DNA from: Ptiloglossa arizonensis
Taxonomy: Eukaryota; Arthropoda; Insecta; Hymenoptera; Colletidae
Assembly: GCF_051014685.1 (NCBI RefSeq)
Contig: NC_135055.1
Span: 9,846,001 to 9,910,000 of the forward strand
Reading direction: 5' to 3'
Length of the DNA stretch: 64,000 bases
In this document: positions 50,571 through 61,300 of the stretch, one piece after another
Numbering within the stretch: position 1 is the stretch's first letter
How the letters are laid out: every line of letters begins with the position of its first letter
Program-made: the position numbers and the translations under genes
Notes under the pieces: generated by a model
Databases searched by the model: none
Seen by the model: the letters and a program-made list of their open reading frames with translations, nothing else
What the model was told of the DNA's origin: nothing

Positions 50571-53500
50571 TATTTTAATGGTTGACAGATTATCATTGGT
50601 AAAAGAACCGAAACAGAGCATGAAATTCATAATACCTATTTCATTGTTTTCTTGTGCTATTTTTTGCTTGTTAACGATTTCAAACGCCCTTTTATTGCCA
50701 GAAAGAAATACGAAATTCGATAGCGTACAGCTAAAAGTGATTAAATTCTTACACGTAGGAACGAACAAAAATTTGTAATTTTCTTCGTGGTTCTCGAACA
50801 ATGCTACGAAAAGAAATATATAACTTTTCCGTACAAATATATTTCGGACAGTACGAAACAAGAGACACGGTCGTATCGCTTTGCTCGAGTGTAAAACTTT
50901 ATTATTACATCGCGAGAAACGGATTGCCTATGTTCGGTAGAAATTATGATCTGTACAGCTTTTGTTGTACGAACGATTTAGTTCCGTTGCCAAAAGGTCA
51001 CGGCAGAAACGAGCTACACTGAATGGCGGGCTTATTCCCTCGTTTGTAAATTCAAATTTTGGAAACAGAAGCAGAATGCCTAGCCTGTACGAAGTTCAGT
51101 ACTCGGCCACGCATCCAAGCAAAATGCACGCATTGTGGGGCTTGTGATGCGAGCGAAGAATTCGCATGCCCAAAATTTAGAACTCGTTTCAGACTGGGCA
51201 ATTTTTTCCTCTCGGTTGCAATTTCTGCTGTGCAAATGTTTTTGCGGTGAAGCAGAATCGCGCGTCATGCGAGTTTAATTTAATTAGAAATATCAGTCAC
51301 GCGCGAAACGAACACAATGGAACATTTAATTGGTGCAACAATCGGACAGTCAATTCGTATTCCAAGGAAATGCGCAGACATTTGTACAATCCAACTTGCA
51401 AGAAAGGAATGTGTTGCTGCGATCGAGAACAATTTTAAACAAATTTATTTTTAGAGAAGACTTTTTAACATCACCCGATCAAAATAATTTTTTCGAATAT
51501 GACGAAACGGATGTCATCGAGACTATATTCGAATTCCCTATTCTCATCTTGAGATTCGATTAGGCTTTAAGCAACATTGGTCCACGATGATTACTTCTTG
51601 CAGTCTTTTTATATAGATATATATAATATATGTTAATTGTAAAAATTGAACGAAATGTATTATATCAATCTCAAAGAGTATTACATGTTACACAAATTTT
51701 GTCTCTAAAAAATTCCATACTTTAACCACATTTTAATTAATTTTGTTTTCAAACAAACGATAGATTACAAAACGATTTCTTTCTCGGTGAAGTATTCGAT
51801 ACTAAGATTCGATCATACACGTTTCACAAATTTGATATATATGCTGTAAGGATACGACTCCATCGAACGCACAAGTAGTACTGCATCGAACATCTGGATG
51901 TGACTGCAACAACGGTTATTTGCATACGTAGTACTTGTGTATACGTGAAATGAATAGCAGTTAAGTTAGAAATTAAAATTTCTCTACTTCTTCGTTTCCG
52001 TTTGATATTGTTGGTTAGAATCTATCAGAGAAAGACTGCCTCGTGCAAGGGTAAAATTTCCATACAATGGCACAACAATGTAACTATATGTGCATCGATT
52101 TAAAAGGCAAGTGGTGCACTATCACGTGCAATTTGCAAACTTGTTCAGATACATTCCTTTATGATGCAGCATAGCCCCGGCGTTGTGTTATTTTCTGCAA
52201 CGATTAATCGTTGCAAGGTTGCGTTTTCTTATTAGATGTTTATAATTGCACAACTTATCGAAGCATGACTCGGATTTTAATAAACGCGCACAAGAAGCTT
52301 TGTTTTTCCTAGCATAGATACTATATACGTGCTATTGTTTACGAATACCTGAAATATGCAAATAAGCTATTGTTGATTATTTTAATCGAGAACAGAGAAT
52401 CGAATCTATGATTATTTAATAACTGTTTTGTTATGATAACTTGTTACCGTGTGTCGTACCAAGTATCGTATTCGGCGATATAACCATCGATGTTTTGTTA
52501 ATTGTCTATTTATCGAATTTGTTAATTATTTCGAACGGATACAGTGTAATTTGTATCTTTAAATAGCTTTGATATTATCTGACCCGAATACCTGGATGAA
52601 AATGGACGGAAAAGTGAAAAGTGATCCTTTAGCTTTAGTATTACGTTTAATTAGTCTTACTGCATTTGTAATCAAGCAGTCGTCATTATACGTAAGGCAA
52701 TGCTTGATTTATCGTCTTGCGTCACCATTCGGTTCTTGCGATATGTATTTTATTCAAGTAGCGAAACAATTGAATAATAATATTCGATTAGAGTCACATT
52801 ATTATATTTTATTGCCAAGATACGATGCGATTAAATAACCTGTGTAAAACACAGTAAGAAAGGTCACTAACCATTCATTCCTTAGAATCAATTTAATACG
52901 CATGGGTAAATAATGCAAAGAAAGAAAACCGTGTAATACATGTAATATTAAATCGTAGCAAATCGTAACAAATCGGACACCTCTATGAAAATTCAATATT
53001 TTCACCGAAATAAATTAATTTCTAAAGTAATCCGCTAACTGATCTTCGTTTTGAAACAATCACCACTAACTCGTGAATTTGTAATACATTTCTGTTTCAT
53101 TGTTTCTTTCGTTTCTTTCGTTTATTAAAATCTGAAAGTGAGATCAATCGTTCGTGTTCACCGATGATCATAGTCAATGGTGTGCGAGACATTTCTGAAA
53201 AAATTACCCGACCGGTTCAATCGAGACGATAGTTCAATAATTGTAGGAAATCTATTCGCGTTCGCGTCGATGAATATACCTTACGATTTCCCTGGATTTT
53301 AATTATCAGCTTGTAGCAAGGGACACCGATGATAACGTGTTGCGTGTATCATCGAAGTTGAAGCACTCGACGGTGAAAACGGTCGACGACCAAACTCAAC
53401 GCGATGACGATACACAGGGAGATACAACGAGTGCAAGGTACTCGAAGTCATTGGTCCGTTTAGTGTTTCTCGGTTGCCCGGCAAATTTTCGAAAAAGGAA

Positions 53501-53581
53501 ATGGAATATGTCGCCAGTTATGGAAACCGTGATGTGCGGTCTCGTTTGCAGCGGCCGGTGCATAGGCATATAGAACAACAC

Positions 53582-53610
53582 GTGTGTGTATGTGTGTGTA
53601 TGCATGCGTG
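53582..53610. repeat. GT microsatellite
   Basis: An interrupted (GT)n tract of about 29 bases, broken by single A and C substitutions and passing into ATGCATGC. Confidence 0.8.
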
Positions 53611-54616
53611 GACAGTACTGTTTAAACGAAACTGGGTCGCGTTTCGTTTTCTGTCTCGGCCCATTACCAGCATTTTTTTCTACCATTCGGTTCCGCAACG
53701 GCCTCGCAATGACACACACGAGTTTCGATAATTAAATATGTGATTCAGATCGCGATGGCAATTGTCTCTTCACTGGATCGTTGTTTCGCGGGCTGTGTCG
53801 CGTTACGAAACGCGAGGAATTGGATCCGAATGTTTTCTCAGTCGATGGTTCTTTGTAACCGTGAACTTGAAACCTGTTTTCTATTCTTTCTATTCTCGTG
53901 GGCGCGAATCGTTTATCGTTACAGCGAATTCGTAACGACATTTCGAGTCTCGATGAATCGATGATGCTACCGAGACGTTCGAATTATTTCCTCTCGAATC
54001 GTTGCACACCGTATTCATTTGTATACGTTAAGCCCACGATTATTACACGTCGATACGTTTTAAAAATTAACACCTAATAGTACCGGTATTTGAATTGCAA
54101 ACAAACTACGATATAAATTGAAAAATACTTGGAAACAACGAAATTAAAAAGAAAGTTTCCAACTCGTGATTCTGTAGATCGATCACTCGTATTTTTCGTA
54201 CGGGTTTGTAATCGTTTAGTTTTAACATGGAAAATTTTCCTTGTTAAAGTTATTCGCCCATTTGTTACACACGTGTTCGACTGTTACGTATCTGCTTAAC
54301 AATAGTGACGTGTTCGCTTTTGAAAAAAGCCGCTCCATGAAAATATTCCTCCGGGCCACGTTTCGTTTGTTTGCATTAAAATTGTCCCCGGTTGAAAGTA
54401 TTGGCGCGAAATGTAGTCCATCATAAACGAGACACTTTTACGAGATCGTATTAATCGTACAGTCGACGCTATATATGTGCGCCGAAGATACGCGTACATT
54501 TAAAACCGTGCCGTCCGTATCGTAAACGAACGAGTTACCGTCGTATTAATTTCACGATTCGTTAAGCAGAAATATAAAAATGAAACATGCCCGGTCCCCG
54601 CGTACAGTTAACATTA

Positions 54617-54745
54617 ATTGCCAGTCAATGGTTACAAGCTGTTTCCCTGATGCCGGTTTCCGAAATTTGATAAAAATTCTCATTAAAATAATTTCCTCGA
54701 GCATATTTCGTGGCAACGGTGGCATCGTCGTCGCGACGCTCGCAG
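54617..54745 (+). other. Candidate exon with strong donor
   Basis: A near-consensus donor, GCAG|GTAAGG, at 54,745/54,746 ends a stretch that is open in one plus frame from before 54,580. A modest acceptor (ATTGCCAG, ending about 54,623) could start the exon, but its pyrimidine tract is poor. The peptide has a hydrophobic run (LIKILIKIIS) and a GNGGIVVATLAG tail that I do not recognise. The minus strand is also open here (54,908-54,552). Confidence 0.18.
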
Positions 54746-55043
54746 GTAAGGCTCTAAATCGACTCGTTTTTCCCACGGTTAATCGTCCCGCGAATGATTG
54801 CTGCTTCAATGCCATGCTTCTCGAGGCTAGCGGAACGTTATTAGGTCGACCAACTACTCTCGATAACGCGATCTCATAGGATGCTGCATCTTCGATGCGT
54901 GACGCCACGGTAAAAGTACACTCAAGACGCGATGACCTTAATGCATTCTCTATGGAAAATAGTTACTTGGCATGGTCTGAATATCGGGCTTGTATTATTT
55001 ATCGACTGCATTGATACCGTGGCTTGTAAACGACCGGCTTACT

Positions 55044-55063
55044 CGATGCACTTGAGTGCATCG
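55044..55063. repeat. Perfect 20-bp dyad
   Basis: CGATGCACT and AGTGCATCG are perfect 9-base complements around a 2-base centre (TG). This compact symmetry fits a dimeric DNA-binding site better than a stable hairpin. Confidence 0.6.
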
Positions 55064-57184
55064 CGCGCATCCAGAACGTTTCTTTTATGAATTAATGCGA
55101 ATAGATTTTTGAGTGTTAACCCACCGGAACGAGGCAGGAGGAATAATGTTACGAATAGAAGTAACCATTGTGCACGAGCGATCGCTACACGGCTGCATAA
55201 TTAATCGAAGTAGGTTACTTTCCACGAAGATTTCCTCGTCGGCAAGCCGTGCAATCTATTTATCTACTTTCTTTCTTGTTCCTTTGTCCATTGGCACGTG
55301 GAATCGAGTACTCGATCAAAAATATGCAAAGTGTCCGGCTGGTATTCCGTGAAAACTTTCAAAGTGAACTGCTTCTGGGAGCAAAAATGGATCGAAAATG
55401 TGGAATAACATTTTTATCTACGGAGATACGTTTTCGAGAAAATCGATCTTGGAAGGTACGCGAGGTAACCGCGTGCTTCACCGATATGTCTTAATCTTAG
55501 GAATCTTTCTACACTTTTTTATCCCGTTTAAAGCTCACAATGGGAAAGTCTTTCCGGTTGCAAACGATTCCATTCAAACGTTATGTACGAACGAAATGGA
55601 CATCTTGAGTCAAATTCGTTGTACCGAATTTTAATGAGTCGCGCGTGTGCCTTAAACTGTTCGAAGGTTAATTTCTTGAAAATGAAAATTTATTCTATCT
55701 TCTCGATTTAATTTTCAACCTAGTAATTTTCAACGTTCAATCGTTTCCTTGTCGGTTGCGAGATCGTTTCGAAACACTTGTACAAATAAAGCTCAGAAAT
55801 CCACCCTACGACTCGTGTCGCAGATTTGGATGATATCGATCGAATGATTACATTTTGTAGAATACAAAAGTTTGTAAGTTTACTTGAAATTAAGTATTTT
55901 ACAAGAAAACCCCAATTTAGGGTGTTCTTGGGGACCCTGAGAAAATGCAGTGCATCGTATTTCGTTTACAATTGCCTTTACAGTGAAAATGTATATAACT
56001 AAAGTTGTTGAAAATAAGATGTAGACATTCTTACATTCTATACATATTTTTTTATAGAATTCACCATCAACGCAACTTTCCTGTTTTTAATGTACACACA
56101 CGTCCATGATACCCACTTCTGGTTGCGTTCAATATTTGCTCGTAGTTTGTAACAAAATTTCTAACTTTTGTAACAGATTGACGGAAAATTGGCATTTGGT
56201 ATAATATTTTGTTCTTTCGTTTATCGTTCGGGAGAACAAATATTTAGTTCATTGGTCGACGAAGAGATTCTCCAATTACTTTGGAAAACGTTCGGGCGGT
56301 GATTGATATTTAAATCTGGTAATATTGAAGTTGTTCCACGCATCTGTTCGCGTTGTCGCAGACAAGGGAAGTCCGTGGCACAAAAACACGGCGATTAACG
56401 AGCTATCGGATCGTGATTGCGCATAGGGTTCCAAGACTCAAAGGGTCAATTATATTTGTAACACTGTTCGCAGATTCGGCCCGTTTCATTGCAAGCCTCG
56501 ACGTATTACGTCGAATCAATTTCTGCCCGTTCTGTCAATGACTCGACCTTCGTGTAATTCATCCAGCTGGTACATCAGCGAGTGCATAAATTGACCGTCA
56601 CACACGCTCCTTTAATAACAATGGAAATGCTCGCGCTGCGTTACCACGGCACGTGTGTGTGCTTGTAGTAACACGGTCAGCTCTGTGTGTTCTTGCGTAA
56701 CGCTTTCCCCGTTCTTTTTTCACTCGTTTTACACGTGTTGCGTGAAATATTGCACGGGCTGTGTTCGGTGGAAATTAATTTCGTCCGGTTACCGTGGGAC
56801 AGGACGTGGCAAGTGAAACGTTTATTTGGAAGTGCTTTCATAAAACACAGAAACTGTTGCTGCACGAATGAAGCGAACGGTAGTCACGGGTCCGCGTTTA
56901 AGAAATCGTTTCGTCGCCTGAAAAAATCGTCCAATCTGTGCAGCTTCGTCTGCCCGATCATGAGTCGTTCCGAGAATCGATCGTCGCGAACTGACTCCCA
57001 AAAGATTCGGTATAATGCAAATTGCGACGCCGGTTTTGCGCCAATGTTGAAAGTACGAAAGTTCCAGTCATTTACAGAACGACGGTTCAAGTCGGTTCGG
57101 AAGTTTAAATGGTACGGTATACGAGATCAAGTAATATTCAAATTCGAATGTCTCGCGCCAGTGTCGAAGTAATTCGTTCCTCCG

Positions 57185-58080
57185 AGCTCAACCAGTCAAA
57201 TTCAATTCGAGAGGTCGAGTAATTCTACTTCCAAGTGTCCGATCCTAGGACGTTTTAACAGTTGCTTCACGGTTCCATTTCTGGAAATTTTAGAGCGATA
57301 TTTAAAAATCAAAATTAGAGACCTTGTTTTTTTTAAAAATACACCGCGAAATATAATTCGTGAAGTCTAAAATTGCTCTATATCTTTTCCTAGTTAGGAA
57401 AATTTTGTAGAAATGTTAACAGCAAGGTCACATCTTGCAACGGAACATACCTGTCAAGCGGACAGTCGACACCTTATGCATTCATGAAACGTACCAACTC
57501 ACAACTCGTACACTGTCCTTGTTAGATTTATACTGACAAATAACATCGTCCAATTGACGATTCCGAATTTTATGCAACTTGGCAGACAGATACGACATTG
57601 AGGAATACTATATTTCACATATATTTTTGTATCGACGGACATTCGTATTCAAAGGATAAAGTACACCGTTCGATATCTAGGTGAAATATTTGGTTAAAAA
57701 TGTTTAATCGTTCAAAAATGTTAAAAATAAAAGTGAAAGTATTTAAGAACACGCAAAATCTATGGTCAACACCGTCCCAATAAATTATTTTTTCGAAATT
57801 GCTTCGACACTCCCCCTCCCCCAAACTTGAATTTAATAAAATGACATACTGTATATGCGAAATTTTTTTATCGTTAGAACGTTATTTATAATAACGCGGT
57901 TTGTTCGTCCGAGTATAATTAACTCTTGCAACATTAATTTACCGCAAGAGCAGCAACATAATATGTACGTATACCGTGAGATCAATCAACTCCGAATCCA
58001 AATGGCACTCTGTGCTGCAACGTAAGGGGAGGGGGGTAACATAAATTTCAATTCGTATTTCACTGGTGCCCTTAACAGTG
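57185..58080. other. AT-rich stretch upstream of the second ratchet-like site
   Basis: No gene was recognised. Short C- and G-rich tracts occur at 57,811-57,822 and 58,024-58,037. The 128-codon minus-strand frame (58,325-57,939) spans the duplicated splice-site segment and is probably incidental. Confidence 0.5.
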
Positions 58081-58082
58081 TA

Positions 58083-58101
58083 TTCTGTTTGTTTCAGGTA
58101 A
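58083..58101 (+). promoter_or_regulatory. Candidate recursive splice site (ratchet point) 2
   Basis: Identical over 19 bases to 35,465-35,483: pyrimidine tract, acceptor CAG ending at 58,097, and donor GTAAAA starting at 58,098. The donor half is weaker than at site 1 (GTAAAA against GTAAGA). Two such sites on one strand support a single very long plus-strand intron across much of the window. Confidence 0.48.
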
Positions 58102-58240
58102 AAGACTGCGTCAAATCGTGGATCAGAAATCGTATTAATTTTAAATGCCTGAGGTTGTCTATTTCCACGACATTCGCAGGCCTTATGGCGGAGAAGTTCT
58201 TCCTGGGTATGTTGGTCAGTATTTATACCAATGACGAAGA
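58083..58240 (+). repeat. Duplicated splice-site segment, copy B
   Basis: Homologous to 35,465-35,675. The possible exon between the acceptor and a donor-like site CCTGG|GTATGT is 58,098-58,206 (109 bases), about 53 shorter than in copy A. Unlike copy A, one plus frame is open right through (starting VKDCVKSWIRNRINFKCLRL) and runs past the donor. The minus strand is open as well. No family is recognised. It may be a retained alternative exon whose copy A has decayed, or a noncoding recursive-splicing exon. Confidence 0.58.
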
Positions 58241-58329
58241 TTCGATCGTTCTCCGCGCAACTTGATATTGTATAATGATTATTGTAGAGAACTGCGAATA
58301 ACTGTCTAGACAAGGCAAACGCCATTACC

Positions 58330-61300
58330 CTGTTGACCTTAATAACATACTTATGATACCGGTTCGTGTAGTTTCGAGACAGCTGGTATCATGATACGCT
58401 GTTGATTTATGATGTTATTCTACGATTTTTACGCGAGGACGATATAAAACCATTTTTTACATCGATCAGATCGTATTTCGATACTGAAACAATGTGCAAC
58501 CTCGTTTACGCGAAGAAAATATTTTTTCTAATGTTATAAATTATATATGATGCACGTATACGTGTGTAAATCAACGATCTTTTCACGAATGTTCCTATTT
58601 CCACGTAAATAAATGATACGTGCGTTTATCACTCAATGCCAGAAGTATACCAGAAGATAGAACTAACTTTCTATACCAATCTAGTAGAGTTTATTCATTA
58701 ACATACTTATTAAAGTTTAAAATTTTACAAACTTTATAACTCGTATAAAATATCTACAAAAATAAAGTTAAGTTTGATCAACTTAATATAGTAACTGAAA
58801 ATTGTCGTATAAATGACAAATTACCAAGGGAAAACAAAATCGAAGTAATCAATGTTAAAACAGAATTAAACGCATTAATTTATAGGATACCTATTATATT
58901 ATATTCAATTTTAACGTCGGCAATTGTTTATCGATCCATTGAAAAACTTTAAGTGTTATTTAATGAACGCTATGAATTTTTTAGAAGATTTAAACCAATA
59001 CAGTGATTTAATATTTGACAACTAATTATTTAACAAATTCTGTCGAAAACTTCTTTAAATATTCATAATATCGCGTAATGTCATTTTCATTTCGTTTAAT
59101 GAGCGATTTGTGAAACGATAATGCATCTATATGAATTTAAATTTCGTATTTCAATTGTTATTTAGAAGAATCGCGTAGTATAATATAATTAGACTAGAAA
59201 ATGAATTTTTCATTGTCTGACTTGTTCTGTACCATGCTATGGCATCGTTTGGTAAATATCGTATTGCATATTTTTATTTTATTCAAAATTTCCATCATGG
59301 GAAAATGGAAACCGCAATATGAATTTTCAAATGTTTAAATCAGAGTCTGCGTAGCGAGAAGCGATGCAAAAATTTTCCCAACAAACACAGAAGTTTTTTT
59401 TTCACGATAACAGCCCTATACCTATAAATTCAAACAACAACCCTTTACCTGACCCAATTTCGAAAACAGTAAATATCGTTTCATATTTCAAAAATTGTTA
59501 TTTGCAAAATCGTTTTTGATTCAGAACTATTTCATTTATACCATTAAATCGAGTATAAAAGTAAATGCAGTTTACCTTCGAAAAAATTTATCGTCTCGTG
59601 TGTGCGAAAAAATGGAAAAAATCTGATAGAGAAGATTGTTACATAATTCCATAGGATTTATTTTCCTCCGATCATATTTTCCTAAATTGAACAATCACCT
59701 TTTAATCTGCAATGGCAATTTATTCCACCATTCTGCGTGAAAAATTATCAAGATTAGGATTTTGAAAGGCGAGTCTATTCAAAGGATTTAATTAATCCTT
59801 TCAATAACGAAGAGTGTCGACTTTTTATAAACTTTATTAGTAGCTCGTAATAGTAAAAGAGAAATTGTTCCCTTAATTTACCTGGGAATTTTTTTTGTTT
59901 CGTTTGAACGAGTACTGTCATTTATTTCACATTGAAAAAAAAAGTTATTATGAAACTATTCCTTACCATTCTTTGCCCTCGGTTACTGTACACAACACGT
60001 AAACAATTTCTTTACATTTTCGTGGTACTTCGAATCGATACTTGGAAAGATACGAAGGATCAAATTCCAAGGTAGTTTCAGTCTTCATCGTCGAGACTTT
60101 TCCGATAAAAGGATACAGGTTCTTTAATTTTGCATGCCCCATAAATACGCGAAGCTTCGTAAAAATTAACTTCGAACCGGATATTCCAGAAGTTTCTCGA
60201 GTTAAGTGTCGCACGAAGTAGACGATGAAACTTCCGGTTATAAGATCACAAAGTTCCTTTATGAATCTTTAGCCCATTTTTATAAACAAGATTGTAACTT
60301 TTTGAGACGCGAGGGTCCCTGCAGAACTTGTAGAAAACGCGTCTGACAAAAAAAAACACGGAATTAATAAGAAACGAATCGCATTTGAGAACAAAAATAA
60401 TTTATAATCGTACAAATGAAATCGAGTAGAGGAAATTCGTTTCTTTTTTAATTAACGATCGAATGGTGTTTAGTAAAGGTATTTAGTATTTTTATGAGAT
60501 TTTAATCTAATTATATAATATACAAGAAAGGTATATAGTTTAATTAATTCCATTTAAGCTCTCCATTTCCAAAATGTTAAATTTATATCGTTACTTTTGT
60601 TTGAACAAATAGTGTATATATTTAAAGCATTGGGTATATAAAATTTGTACATAAATTTTTTAATGTAATTTTGCTCTTTACCATATCTTTACATTGTTAC
60701 ATATAATTTCAAATAAGCTGTCAGTGTTGTTCGACAAAATTTGAAAATGAAAGCTTTTTTTAAAAATTGAATTTGTAAGTATGGTTGCTCACATTCTTAC
60801 AATTCTTTCACGAATTCTGATTCGTTTCGTTTGAAAAATCTATAAAATATTATCTATAAATTTTGCAATAAAAGTAAAAATATCCACATGTTTGAAGTCG
60901 ATCTCGATCTCGGGTGTAATTTTAATTTGTAACTACGTATATTTTAAAAAATAAGGTTTTTTGGTGCTAGAAAATCATCGATGGATAATAAAAATGGAAA
61001 ATATGATCAGAAAATTGTATTTCAAAACTCTTTTATTGCTCTGTATCGTTCGAAAATAAAATAAGTGTAACCTACATACCGAATGCTTCATGTGGCGAAG
61101 TGAATAAATCACATCTTAAGTGAATGATGATAATAGCCGATGAATAAATTGAATATGGAAATGAAATGGGGGATGGATTACACAAAACGAGTTTCAACAG
61201 TAATCTTAAGGCTGCAGTTTTTCATCGATGTTATGTTTTGTCACTTAAGATGCAACTACAAATATTCAGATGTCAAGTTTACGTTAAACGTATGGAATTG

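Larger units (their letters stand above)
46650..53200. other. AT-rich noncoding stretch
   Basis: No gene was recognised. It holds a short direct duplication at 49,647-49,889 and a cluster of homeodomain-type motifs at 50,443-50,570. Open frames of 60-103 codons are unremarkable. Confidence 0.5.
53200..57180. other. GC-richer noncoding region
   Basis: Several GC- and CpG-richer blocks (53,290-54,000, 54,340-54,900, 55,020-55,500, 56,340-57,180) alternate with AT-rich sequence. Frames of up to 161 codons (56,687-57,172, plus strand) are open but have no recognisable domain, and opposed frames are open in the same places. These blocks are the most likely spots for unrecognised exons or conserved regulatory DNA. 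Confidence 0.4.

Noticed and set aside
52330..52600. Minus-strand ratchet-like CAG|GTATTCG at two places
   Set aside because: Pyrimidine tracts are weak and the donor halves depart from GTAAG, unlike the two plus-strand sites.
56687..57172. 161-codon plus-strand open frame
   Set aside because: No familiar domain, an opposed frame is open in the same place, and no supporting splice or promoter signals beyond an isolated initiator-like motif.
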